From an uncultured Parabacteroides sp. (GTDB lineage Bacteria; Bacteroidota; Bacteroidia; Bacteroidales; Tannerellaceae), in contig CALUZV010000027.1 of assembly GCA_944325345.1 (NCBI GenBank), positions 1 to 47,472 on the forward strand: a DNA stretch of 47,472 nt, given 5' to 3'. The first letter of the stretch is position 1; each line of letters opens with the position of its first letter. A program made the position numbers and the translations under genes. The notes under the pieces were generated by a model. That model saw only the letters and a list, made by a program, of their open reading frames with translations, was not told the origin of the DNA and made no database searches. Positions 30,933 to 38,234 of this stretch are shown in pieces.

Positions 30933-31540
30933 ACATGTAAACGAGGGGATAATTCCTGCATCCACGTTCCCATTTGCTCCCCGTATTTCCAAATGCTTTC
31001 GGGGAGGAAGAAACGGATGTCTTTCCCCTCGGCAATCGCGGTGCGGATGAAGGACGAGGAGATTTCGAGGACCGGCGCCTGGATGAGGCGGATGGTCGAG
31101 GTCGGCGCGACTTCCGGCATCGGGTATCCGGGGCGCGGGTAGATGACGAGGTGGTAGCTCGCCAGGATTTCGCCCGCCTTTTTCCAGCCGCCGAAGTGTG
31201 CCCAGTTGTCGGAGCCGATGATGAGGTGGAACTCGCAGTCGCCGTGGTGGGCAGAGAGGGCCGCCAGCGTGTCGATGGTGTAGGACGGGCGCGGGAGGCG
31301 GAGCTCGACGTCGCAGACTCGGAAGCGCGGGTAGTCGCCGATGGCTTCGCGGACCAGTTGGAGGCGGAACTCGTCGGGCATGAGCGTCTGCTGCTGCTTG
31401 AAGGGGTTTTGGGGCGAGACGACGAACCAGATTTCCTCCAGATCGGTGTATTCCGCGAGCCAGTTGGCCAGCGCGAGATGCCCGATGTGGATGGGATTGA
31501 AGGAGCCGGAATAGATGCCGATTTTGCGTTGCTTACCCAT
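30929..31540 (-). CDS. nadD: Nicotinate-nucleotide adenylyltransferase
   Basis: Converts nicotinate mononucleotide and ATP to deamido-NAD, in NAD synthesis. Length 203 aa. The nucleotidyltransferase signature GSFNPIHIGHLALA is at residues 12-25; the second motif ISSSFIR (ISSTxIR class) lies near 163-169, followed by RFFLPESIWKY. It starts 8 bases inside the upstream small membrane gene and is the last gene of a minus-strand run with yicC and gmk. The C-terminal RLHV and stop codon come from a dispersed palindrome copy, so the natural end may have been trimmed. Confidence 0.95.
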   Translation of the reverse strand: MGKQRKIGIYSGSFNPIHIGHLALANWLAEYTDLEEIWFVVSPQNPFKQQQTLMPDEFRLQLVREAIGDYPRFRVCDVELRLPRPSYTIDTLAALSAHHGDCEFHLIIGSDNWAHFGGWKKAGEILASYHLVIYPRPGYPMPEVAPTSTIRLIQAPVLEISSSFIRTAIAEGKDIRFFLPESIWKYGEQMGTWMQELSPRLHV

Positions 31541-31715
31541 GCTGTTGTTTGTATAAGAAAATGTTATGAGCCTGAAGCGTGAGGACGAACAGCATCGCCA
31601 CGGCGATAATATACTCTTCTTTCACAAGCGCATATACCCCGACGCCGATGGAAATGATGCCGAGGATGATGCTGATGATAAATACTTTCTTGGATACCTT
31701 ATCGTCTGATTTCAT
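31533..31715 (-). CDS. Small two-helix membrane protein
   Basis: Protein of 60 aa with a basic N-terminus (KSDDKVSKK), one hydrophobic helix near residues 11-31 (VFIISIILGIISIGVGVYAL) and a second near 34-50 (YIIAVAMLFVLTLQ). It sits between gmk and nadD, 21 bases after gmk and overlapping nadD by 8, so it is co-transcribed and probably co-translated with them. No family is recognised; its place in the operon and clean reading frame support a real gene. Confidence 0.65.
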   Translation of the reverse strand: MKSDDKVSKKVFIISIILGIISIGVGVYALVKEEYIIAVAMLFVLTLQAHNIFLYKQQHG

Positions 31716-31736
31716 CGTCTGTCTGCTTTTCGGGGG

Positions 31737-32303
31737 TTATTGCGCTAAGAACTCTTGGACGGTGCGGAGGACTTCAGCCTCGGCGCGCTCGAGGTCGTCG
31801 TTGATAATGACGCGGTCGAAGCGGCTGGCGAAGGAAAGCTCGTATTCGGCCTTCGCGACGCGGCTTTCGATGACGTCCGGAGCATCCGTCCCGCGCGAGA
31901 CGAGCCGGCGGCGGAGTTCCTCGACCGATGGCGGCTGGATGAAGACCGAGAGGGCACGGTCGCCGTACGCCGCCTTGATGTTGCAGCCGCCGACGACATC
32001 AACGTCGAATATCACGTTGTCGCCCCGGCTGAGGATGCGCTCGACCTCGGACTTCAGCGTGCCGTAGAACTTGTCCTGATAGACTTCCTCGTACTCCAGG
32101 AAGTCGCCGGCGGCGATGCGGCGGCGGAACTCGTCGGGCGAGAGGAAATAATATTCCACCCCGTCGCGTTCCGTCCCCCTCGGGGCGCGGCTGGTGGCGG
32201 AGATGGAGAAGCAGAGGTTCAGCCCCTGTTGCAAAAGGTAGTTGATGATGGTCGATTTGCCCGAACCGGAGGGGGCGGAGAAGATAACGAGTTTGCCAGC
32301 CAT
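31737..32303 (-). CDS. gmk: Guanylate kinase
   Basis: Phosphorylates GMP to GDP with ATP. The P-loop SAPSGSGKST is at residues 9-18; then SATSRAPRGTERDGVEYYF (GMP-binding region), EYEEVYQDKFYGT and FDVDVVGG follow, all typical. The length of 188 aa is standard. It begins three bases after the yicC stop, an arrangement common in Bacteroidota. Confidence 0.97.
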   Translation of the reverse strand: MAGKLVIFSAPSGSGKSTIINYLLQQGLNLCFSISATSRAPRGTERDGVEYYFLSPDEFRRRIAAGDFLEYEEVYQDKFYGTLKSEVERILSRGDNVIFDVDVVGGCNIKAAYGDRALSVFIQPPSVEELRRRLVSRGTDAPDVIESRVAKAEYELSFASRFDRVIINDDLERAEAEVLRTVQEFLAQ

Positions 32304-32306
32304 ATA

Positions 32307-33185
32307 TTATAATACGTTTAATACTTGTTCTTTGATTTGTTCCAGTTCGTCTTTCATCTTGACGACGATCTTCTGCATCTCGGCATGGTTGCTCTTGGAG
32401 CCCATGGTGTTAATCTCGCGGCCCATCTCCTGGGTGATGAAGCCGAGCTTCTTGCCCTGTCCGCGACCGTTGTCGAGGGTTTCGAGGAAATATTTCAGGT
32501 GATTGTCGAGGCGATTTTTTTCTTCGTTGATATCGAGCTTCTCGATATAGTAAATCATCTCTTGCTCGAAGCGGTTCTTGTCGTAATCTTGGCTCGCGAG
32601 CTTTTCTAAATTCTCTTCGATGCGAGTTTTTATCTTGTCGATGCGTTCCTTCTCGTAAGAAGCAATCTCATCGAGCAGGGTCGCGATGTTGGCAACCTTT
32701 TCGCGGAAGAGGCGTTCGAGCATCGCGCCTTCCTGAGTGCGGAACTCGTTGAGTTGGCCGATGGCATCGTCCACGAGGTGCTGGATAGCTTCCCACTCGG
32801 TCTCGTCGGGCTCCGAGACTTCAGCTTTCACCACGTCCGGGAGGCGCAGGATGGGTTGGAGTTCCGCCCAGTTCGCCGGCGCCGGTATCCCCAGCTTTTC
32901 AGAGATGGCCTTGAGCTGCTCGTAATATTCCACGACGGCATCCTGGTTGATGCGGGGCGTGTCGGCGGCACCGATGGTTTCAAAATAGATGCCGAACTCG
33001 ACCTTGCCGCGTTCGAGCGTCTGCAGCAGCTGGCTGCGCAGGGCAAGCTCTTTGTCTTTATAAATAGTGGGAATACGTACGGATAGATCCAGCTGTTTGC
33101 TGTTCAGAGACTTTATTTCGACGGTTACTTTCTTCGAAGGCAGTTCGGCAGTAACCTTGCCGAACCCGGTCATTGATAAAATCAT
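32307..33185 (-). CDS. yicC: YicC/YloC-family endoribonuclease
   Basis: The start MILSMTGFGKVTAEL and the C-terminal end (EMGREINTMGSKSNHAEMQ) are family hallmarks; 292 aa. Homologues in E. coli and B. subtilis are reported endoribonucleases. ATG 33185 is chosen over a codon 51 bases upstream because it gives the conserved MTGFG start and leaves a TATCTTTG promoter element just upstream. A long helical middle (about 150-230) is rich in Glu/Arg/Lys. It is the first gene of the yicC-gmk-small membrane protein-nadD operon. Confidence 0.95.
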   Translation of the reverse strand: MILSMTGFGKVTAELPSKKVTVEIKSLNSKQLDLSVRIPTIYKDKELALRSQLLQTLERGKVEFGIYFETIGAADTPRINQDAVVEYYEQLKAISEKLGIPAPANWAELQPILRLPDVVKAEVSEPDETEWEAIQHLVDDAIGQLNEFRTQEGAMLERLFREKVANIATLLDEIASYEKERIDKIKTRIEENLEKLASQDYDKNRFEQEMIYYIEKLDINEEKNRLDNHLKYFLETLDNGRGQGKKLGFITQEMGREINTMGSKSNHAEMQKIVVKMKDELEQIKEQVLNVL

Positions 33186-33203
33186 ACTACATAAAAATTT
33201 TTG

Positions 33204-33211
33204 CAAAGATA
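33204..33211 (-). promoter_or_regulatory. -7 promoter element for the yicC operon
   Basis: On the minus strand the sequence reads TATCTTTG followed by CAAAAA, 18 bases before the yicC start. It matches TAnnTTTG. Confidence 0.65.
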
Positions 33212-33254
33212 ATGGATTCCGGCGGGAGATTTTCACCGCCCGCCCGGAATCGAA

Positions 33255-33692
33255 CTATATTTCGGAATTTTTGGCCGTCCGCATCTCGTGGTATTCCGCC
33301 CATTCCGGGTCTTTCTCGGTATAAATCGAGATGGGGAAGAGTTCCATATCCTGCAAAGCGGTGTTGATTCGCTCGCCGAAGACGCGCACCGTGCGGGTAT
33401 AGAACACCCACGTCTTTTCGCCGCCGCCGGTATAGACGCCGGTCAGGATGGCGAGCTTGTCTTTCTTCTCCATCGCGGGGCGGAGGGCCAGTTCGAAGCG
33501 TTCCATCGAGCGGGCCACGTCTTCGGAGGGCATTCCGCTTTTGTCCGGCTCATATTTCCAGGAGATTTCTACTCGTTCGGGGTATTTCCCGCTTTCGATG
33601 AAGTTTTCAATGCCGTCGCGTCCGTGGACGGTTATCATCTGGCCCTCGTCGTTCTCGGCAAGGGCGTCGAACCAATGGTCTGTCAATATCAT
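33255..33692 (-). CDS. DUF695-like protein
   Basis: Cytosolic protein of 145 aa. WKYEPDKSGMP near residue 46, LAILTGVYTGGGEKTWVFYTRT near 80-101 and the end FPISIYTEKDPEWAEYHEM fit DUF695-type proteins, which are small alpha/beta domains of unknown function. No signal peptide or membrane segment is seen. The gene follows the SMI1/KNR4-like gene on the same strand after 47 bases of AT-rich filler, so the two may share a transcript. Confidence 0.75.
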   Translation of the reverse strand: MILTDHWFDALAENDEGQMITVHGRDGIENFIESGKYPERVEISWKYEPDKSGMPSEDVARSMERFELALRPAMEKKDKLAILTGVYTGGGEKTWVFYTRTVRVFGERINTALQDMELFPISIYTEKDPEWAEYHEMRTAKNSEI

Positions 33693-33693
33693 A

Positions 33694-33728
33694 TAAATAG
33701 AGAATTAAGAATTGAAAATTGAGAATTA
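33694..33728. repeat. AT-rich GAATTGAAAATTGAGAATTA filler
   Basis: Imperfect repeats of GAATTAAGAATTGAAAATT type lie between two minus-strand genes. It is low-complexity filler with no regulatory element that I can identify. Confidence 0.5.
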
Positions 33729-33739
33729 GGGGATTCCCT

Positions 33740-34450
33740 TCATCCCATATAGGTAAATGTCTCGTAGAGTTTCGGATAATTGATTTCCGCCTTCATCGTC
33801 TTCGCGAATTCATCAGTCGTCAGCAATCCGCGCCGTATCTCCGTCCCGTGCCCGACCGTCGCCGGAGCTTCGTAATTGAAAGGTTTGCGGCGGTAATATC
33901 CCTCCAGGACTTTCTGTCGCCGGGGCGTCAAGTAGGGCCGGTGCGAGCGGAATTGGGCACGCAGGTCTTCGTATTCCGTCCGTTCGTCGCGACCCTCCGG
34001 AATGTAGGGGCTGACGGCAGCCTCGAGCAGCGACGTAAAGATGAAATCCTCCAGGTTGCGAGCCACGTAGGTCGCATCTTCCTCGTCGTGCGGCGCGAAG
34101 ACGACGGGTATTTCGTCCGCCTTTTCGTCGAGCCGGAAGCAATAAAGGTCGCCAGCACCGTTTTGTCCGAAGGGAATCAGTCGGATTTCCTTGGGAATAT
34201 GGCGGTAATCGTCCGGATCGGCCATCTGCCGCAGCTCGGCCTCGACATCTTCGGCGTAGAAGGTCTCGAAATCGCAGTTAAACAGCAATAAAGGGGGATT
34301 CTTACGAATTTCCGGATAAAAATCTTCATACCAAGTCTCCGTGAACTCGCCAGCATAAAGCGTCCCGTCGGCGCAGAGGCGGCGGTAGAGCTCGGGATAA
34401 CGGAAACGGAAAGTTCTTTCTATTTCTTGTAGTTCTACTAAGTTACGCAT
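33740..34450 (-). CDS. SMI1/KNR4 (SUKH)-like protein
   Basis: Protein of 236 aa starting MRNLVELQEIERTFRFRYPELYRRL, which matches the N-terminal helix of SMI1/KNR4 domains (LxxIExxFxxxYPxxY). Later LIPFGQNGAGDLYCF is the family's core strand pair. In bacteria such domains often act as immunity proteins, but single copies also occur without toxins, and no toxin gene is adjacent. A longer in-frame start would run back into the 41-bp repeat array and was rejected. The C-terminal 80 residues (YEDLRAQFRSHRPYLTPRRQ onward) are basic and unassigned. Confidence 0.78.
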   Translation of the reverse strand: MRNLVELQEIERTFRFRYPELYRRLCADGTLYAGEFTETWYEDFYPEIRKNPPLLLFNCDFETFYAEDVEAELRQMADPDDYRHIPKEIRLIPFGQNGAGDLYCFRLDEKADEIPVVFAPHDEEDATYVARNLEDFIFTSLLEAAVSPYIPEGRDERTEYEDLRAQFRSHRPYLTPRRQKVLEGYYRRKPFNYEAPATVGHGTEIRRGLLTTDEFAKTMKAEINYPKLYETFTYMG

Positions 34451-34539
34451 CTTCTGTTGTTCTAATTTGGTCGCCAAAGGTAGTGAAAAATCTTGGTAAA
34501 AAGGGGTGGCGGGGGTGGGGATTAGTCCAAACACCGGAA

Positions 34540-34745
34540 AAAAATGGCGGTGCAAGGGTGCATTGGTCCAAAAACTCAAAAAAAATGGCGGTGCAGGGGT
34601 GCATTAGCCCAAAAACTTGAAAAAATTTGACTATGCAGGGATGAATTGTCAAAATACTGCAAAAAATCTGATAATACAACGGTGAATTATCAGGAATACT
34701 CGAAAAAATTGACAATTCACCACCGAATTGTCAAATTTTTTGCGA
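34540..34745. repeat. 41-bp tandem array with co-varying hairpin arms
   Basis: Units begin ATGGCGGTGCA at 34544 and 34585, then ATTTGACTATGCA, ATCTGATAATACA and ATTGACAATTCACC at about 34625, 34667 and 34708. Arms differ between units yet stay paired: CTGATAAT/ATTATCAG and GACAATTC/GAATTGTC are perfect. The loop keeps a GCAGGGGTG-like core. It fills most of the gap before manC, just upstream of the 33740 gene. Nothing else is seen in 34451-34790. Confidence 0.9.
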
Positions 34746-34794
34746 AAAAAGCCTTTCTGACATGGTGCGTAAGGGTATCGTATTCGATTTTTGC

Positions 34795-34840
34795 ACGCAG
34801 ATGACGCAGATTGCACAGATTTACGCAGATTTTAATCCGC
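34795..34840. repeat. ACGCAGAT short repeats
   Basis: ACGCAGAT, ACGCAGATT, CACAGATTT and ACGCAGATT alternate just 3' of manC. It is low-complexity sequence of a kind common in Bacteroidota intergenic DNA; no function is assigned. Confidence 0.6.
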
Positions 34841-34863
34841 ATCATCCGCGTGCCAAGCCATTT

Positions 34864-35928
34864 TTACATCGTCGCCCCCTTCTTAATCACCTCCTTAATC
34901 CTGTCTTCATCCCCCAGCGGGCAGATTAGCAGGATGTCGTCGGTGTCGGCGATGATGAAGTTGGAGAGGCCATCGACGACGACGCGCTTGTTGGGGTTTG
35001 TCTCCTTGATTAAGTTGTGGTTAGCGTCGGAGAGGCTGACGTGCTCGCCGGAGACGGAGTTCTCCCGTTCGTCTTTCTCCAGCAGACCGTAGAGGGCGCC
35101 CCAGGTGCCGACATCGCTCCACGCTAAGTCCTCCGAGCGGCGGACATAGACGTTGTCTGCCTTCTCCATGATGCCGTAGTCGATGGAGATGGAGGGCGAG
35201 GCTTGGAAGGCGGCATTGACGTCGTTCTGTTCTAGTGGCGTATCGTAGGTGAGTATCTTTTCAAACAGCGAACCCACTTCGGGCAGGTGGCGGCGGAAGG
35301 CTTCGGCGATGACGCGGGCGGACCAGATGAACATCCCGGAGTTCCAATAGTAGTTGCCCTCGGCAAGGTAGCGGACAGCCGTCGGAAGGTCGGGTTTCTC
35401 TTTGAAATTTAAGACCGGCGTGAAGCGTTCGCTGCGCTCCCGGTCGCATTGGATGTAGCCGTAGCCCGTCGCGGGGTAGGTCGGGGCGATGCCGACGGTC
35501 ATCAGGACAGGATTCGAGGAGACGAAATCGAGACTTTCCTGCATGACTTGCTGGAAAGAGGCCTCGTGGCCGATATATTGGTCGCTGGGCGTTACGACGG
35601 CGACGGCCTCCGGGTCGCGGCTGAGGAGTTTGAACATCGCGTAGGCAATGCATGGGGCGGTATTGCGTCGGCACGGCTCGGTGAGGACTTGCTCGGGCTT
35701 TAACATGGGGAGTTGTTCTAAGACAAGGTCTTTGTAGGACAGACCGGTCATAACCAGAAAATTCTCGTTCGGGATGAAGCGGGCGAAACGTTCGTAGGTC
35801 AGCTGGATGAACGTCTTGCCGATGCCCAGGGCATCGACGAACTGCTTCGGTTTCTCTTCGCGGCTGAGGGGCCAGAAACGGGAGCCTATGCCGCCCGCCA
35901 TAATGATACAATAGTGTTTTGAAGCCAT
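34864..35928 (-). CDS. manC: Mannose-1-phosphate guanylyltransferase
   Basis: Makes GDP-mannose from mannose-1-phosphate and GTP, a precursor for GDP-mannose/fucose-containing glycans. The nucleotidyltransferase signature MAGGIGSRFWPLSREEKPKQF lies at residues 10-30 (seen in two parts, MAGGIGSRFWPLS and KPKQF). TEPCRRNTAPCIAY, NFKEKPDLPTA, YYWNSGMF and DVGTWG follow. ATG 35928 (MASKHYCIIMAGG) gives 354 aa, a monofunctional enzyme without the isomerase half. An upstream extension would cross its promoter. It lies outside the CPS operon, probably as a housekeeping gene serving several glycans. Confidence 0.93.
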   Translation of the reverse strand: MASKHYCIIMAGGIGSRFWPLSREEKPKQFVDALGIGKTFIQLTYERFARFIPNENFLVMTGLSYKDLVLEQLPMLKPEQVLTEPCRRNTAPCIAYAMFKLLSRDPEAVAVVTPSDQYIGHEASFQQVMQESLDFVSSNPVLMTVGIAPTYPATGYGYIQCDRERSERFTPVLNFKEKPDLPTAVRYLAEGNYYWNSGMFIWSARVIAEAFRRHLPEVGSLFEKILTYDTPLEQNDVNAAFQASPSISIDYGIMEKADNVYVRRSEDLAWSDVGTWGALYGLLEKDERENSVSGEHVSLSDANHNLIKETNPNKRVVVDGLSNFIIADTDDILLICPLGDEDRIKEVIKKGATM

Positions 35929-35966
35929 AAAAATGTTGATATTTGATTGTTCTGTAAAAGTTTTGC

Positions 35967-35974
35967 CAAATGTA
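35967..35974 (-). promoter_or_regulatory. -7 promoter element for manC
   Basis: Minus strand reads TACATTTG, 38 bases before the manC start. It lies back to back with the + strand element at 35999, a divergent promoter pair. Confidence 0.55.
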
Positions 35975-35998
35975 CGAATATTTTTCTGAAGATTTCCG

Positions 35999-36006
35999 TA
36001 CTTTTG
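35999..36006 (+). promoter_or_regulatory. -7 promoter element for the TlpA-like gene
   Basis: TACTTTTG followed by C sits 59 bases before the start codon. A -33 TTTG is weak. Confidence 0.5.
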
Positions 36007-36065
36007 CAAGCGAAGATTTATTTCGAGGCTATATTTAAAGTGTAACCCAATAATAACGAACAAAG

Positions 36066-37190
36066 ATGAAAAAGATTTTGATTATGTCGGCAGCCCTTGG
36101 TTTGTTGGCTGCTTGTAGTGAGAAACCCGGCTATACGATTACGGGCGTGGTGAACAACGCCGAACTGAATGGAAAATATGTCTATTTATATACGTATGGG
36201 GCGACAGACGCTGCACCGCTGGATAGCGCGCTGGTCGAGAACGGCGCTTTTACGCTGACGGGGACGCAGGCGACGCCGCAGTTGAGTACCATCCGCTTCT
36301 CGGAAGATGTGGTAGAGCCTCAGCGGGCTTTGTCGGGACATACGGCACCCTATACCGCGACCTTCACGCTGGAGAACGGGAATCTGAAGGTAACGCTGGA
36401 TGAAACCAATACTGATGTTTCCGGTACGCCGGAGAATGATACCCTCCAGGCTTTCCGTAATGAAGTCCGCAATATGTATGCAGAACTTTCAAAATTGGAA
36501 GGCGATCTGAAATCGGAGGATGAAGCTACGCGGAGAGCGGCAGAGACTAAATACGACGATATCTACCGCGAGATTGTTGCCAAAGCTGATGCTTACATCC
36601 AAGCCAATATCGACAAGCTGACGACGGCGAAGCTGTTCTACGACTTCCGCTACGAGCTGAATGAAGACCAGCAGAATGCTATCGTGGCTAAGGCTGGCGA
36701 GGCTTTTAAGCAGGTTCCCGGTATTCCTGACATGATAAATCACTTGGAGATTCTGAAGAAAGTAGCCGTAGGGCAGAAGTTTACTGACTTTGAAATGGCC
36801 GATGCGCAGGGAAAAATGCACAAATTGTCGGAATTCGTTGGCAATGGGAAGAACATCGTGCTGATTGATTTCTGGGCAAGCTGGTGCCCTCCGTGCCGCC
36901 GCGATATGCCAAACTTGGTGGATGTTTATAAGCAATACAAGGGAAAAGGCTTCGAAATCGTTGGTATTTCTTTGGATAGCAAGAAAGAGGCTTGGGAGAA
37001 AGGTATTAAGGATTTGAAGATAACTTGGCCGCAACTCTCTGATCTGCAGGGATGGAAGAATAGTGGAGCCAAGCTCTATGGCGTGAACAGTATTCCGCAT
37101 ACAGTCTTAGTGGATAAGGACGGGACGATTATAGCCAAAGGTCTCCATGGAAAGGAAGTCGGGGAAAAATTGGGCGAGATGCTGAAATAA
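36066..37190 (+). CDS. DUF4369 and thioredoxin-domain lipoprotein (TlpA-like)
   Basis: Exported thiol:disulfide oxidoreductase of 374 aa. The signal peptide ends in the lipobox LLAACS with Cys at residue 17, so it is a lipoprotein. Residues about 22-120 form a DUF4369-type beta domain (YTITGVVNNAELNGKYVYL). A helical linker follows, then a TlpA/ResA-like thioredoxin domain with the active site WASWCPPCRRDMPNL (Cys274 and Cys277) and the cis-Pro strand NSIPHTVLVDKDGTI. Such Bacteroidota proteins reduce or isomerise disulfides outside the cytoplasm. It is expressed singly, with terminator and promoter signals on either side. Confidence 0.93.
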   Translation: MKKILIMSAALGLLAACSEKPGYTITGVVNNAELNGKYVYLYTYGATDAAPLDSALVENGAFTLTGTQATPQLSTIRFSEDVVEPQRALSGHTAPYTATFTLENGNLKVTLDETNTDVSGTPENDTLQAFRNEVRNMYAELSKLEGDLKSEDEATRRAAETKYDDIYREIVAKADAYIQANIDKLTTAKLFYDFRYELNEDQQNAIVAKAGEAFKQVPGIPDMINHLEILKKVAVGQKFTDFEMADAQGKMHKLSEFVGNGKNIVLIDFWASWCPPCRRDMPNLVDVYKQYKGKGFEIVGISLDSKKEAWEKGIKDLKITWPQLSDLQGWKNSGAKLYGVNSIPHTVLVDKDGTIIAKGLHGKEVGEKLGEMLK

Positions 37191-37196
37191 ATTCGA

Positions 37197-37230
37197 TTTA
37201 TCCTTGCATTTCCTATTGCAGGGATAAATT
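37197..37230 (+). terminator. Hairpin after the TlpA-like gene
   Basis: TTTATCC-TTGCA and TGCAG-GGATAAA form an almost perfect stem ending in TTTATAA, six bases after the stop codon. The T-run is short. Confidence 0.5.
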
Positions 37231-37246
37231 TATAATCTTACCTTTG
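37216..37246 (+). promoter_or_regulatory. Bacteroidota promoter for the Fe-S scaffold-like gene
   Basis: TTG at 37216 and TACCTTTG at 37239-37246 are separated by 20 bases, the expected -33/-7 spacing. The 5' leader of about 100 bases to the ATG at 37351 contains no clear riboswitch. Confidence 0.65.
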
Positions 37247-37350
37247 TTGCGTTTTCGGGCGGATAGGCCGCGGGCGGCGTATCTTACCTTATATAATAGA
37301 TAAATAATAGACGAAGTTTTTATTATCATTAATATAATAAATTAGCGATT

Positions 37351-38043
37351 ATGATTTATTCACAAGAAGTACAACACATGTGTGTTGTTAGAAAGGGCGC
37401 TAACCACCCTTGCGCTCCGATTCCAGAAGAAGGAAAATGGGTTAGAGCAACTCAGATTACTGACATCTCAGGTTTGACTCACGGTATCGGTTGGTGTGCT
37501 CCGAAGCAGGGTGCTTGTAAACTGACGCTGAATATCAAAGAAGGAATCATTCAGGAAGCTTTGGTTGAGACATTGGGTTGCTCAGGTATGACTCACTCAG
37601 CAGCTATGGCTTCTGAAATCCTGCCTGGCAAGACATTGCTGGAAGCTTTGAACACCGACTTGGTTTGCGATGCTATCAACACGGCTATGAGAGAGTTGTT
37701 CCTCCAGATTGTTTATGGTCGTACACAATCCGCATTTTCTGAAGGTGGCTTAGTTATCGGTGCTTCTTTGGAAGACCTTGGTAAGGGTTTACGTAGCCAG
37801 GTGGGTACGATGTTCGGTACGTTGGCTAAGGGAACTCGCTACTTGGAAATGGCAGAAGGCTATTGTACGCGCATGGCTTTGGATGCTAACGATGAAGTTA
37901 TCGGTTACGAATTCGTTCATCTGGGCAAATTCATGGATATGGTTAAGAAGGGCGTAGATGCTAACGAAGCTTTGGCTAAAGCTAAGGGTACTTACGGACG
38001 CTTCAAAGACGCAGTAAAATATATCGATCCTCGTAATGAATAA
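37351..38043 (+). CDS. Iron-sulfur cluster assembly scaffold-like protein (partner of GGGtGRT)
   Basis: Protein of 230 aa with conserved cysteines in HPCAPIPEEGKW, GIGWCAPKQGACKLTL and ETLGCSGMTHSAAMASEIL; the last resembles the Cys segment of NifU/IscU scaffolds. NifU-like N-terminal scaffolds bind a transient Fe-S cluster through such residues. The gene is followed by a small membrane protein and the GGGtGRT protein, an association I recall as conserved in anaerobic Bacteroidota and Firmicutes. The exact role is not established. It is AT-richer and more highly codon-biased than the propeller genes nearby. Confidence 0.75.
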   Translation: MIYSQEVQHMCVVRKGANHPCAPIPEEGKWVRATQITDISGLTHGIGWCAPKQGACKLTLNIKEGIIQEALVETLGCSGMTHSAAMASEILPGKTLLEALNTDLVCDAINTAMRELFLQIVYGRTQSAFSEGGLVIGASLEDLGKGLRSQVGTMFGTLAKGTRYLEMAEGYCTRMALDANDEVIGYEFVHLGKFMDMVKKGVDANEALAKAKGTYGRFKDAVKYIDPRNE

Positions 38044-38227
38044 GAAAACACTGACACGCATCCTCATCGGGCTGATTATCATCGTGGGAGTAGGTACGTT
38101 GATTACTTATTTCACCATGCAAGAAGAGAAGCCTTGGCTGGCTTTCTACATTGCTTGCTGTGGCGGCGTGCTTGTTTTCAATTTTCTCATTTCATTATTC
38201 CTCGTAAACAAGAATTTTAAAAAGTAA
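38036..38227 (+). CDS. Small two-helix membrane protein between the scaffold-like and GGGtGRT genes
   Basis: 63 aa: a basic start (NKKTLTR), a first hydrophobic helix near residues 8-28 (ILIGLIIIVGVGTLITYF) and a second near 36-56 (FYIACCGGVLVFNFLISLFL). It overlaps the upstream gene by 8 bases and precedes the next by 7, so it is translated with them. Two adjacent cysteines lie at the start of helix 2. No family is recognised; the tight coupling suggests it belongs to the same unit. Confidence 0.65.
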   Translation: MNKKTLTRILIGLIIIVGVGTLITYFTMQEEKPWLAFYIACCGGVLVFNFLISLFLVNKNFKK

Positions 38228-38234
38228 AAAAACT

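Noticed and set aside
33186..33236. Longer N-terminus for YicC from an upstream ATG
   Set aside because: The extra 17 residues are unlike the family and the region holds the TATCTTTG promoter element; MILSMTGFG is the conserved start.
34443..34715. A 90-codon minus-strand frame upstream of the SMI1-like gene
   Set aside because: It is generated by the 41-bp array (repeating Phe/Thr/Cys segments) and overlaps the start of a better supported gene.
35929..36063. Longer N-terminus for mannose-1-phosphate guanylyltransferase
   Set aside because: It would cross the divergent promoter pair, and the family starts just before MAGGIGSRFW.
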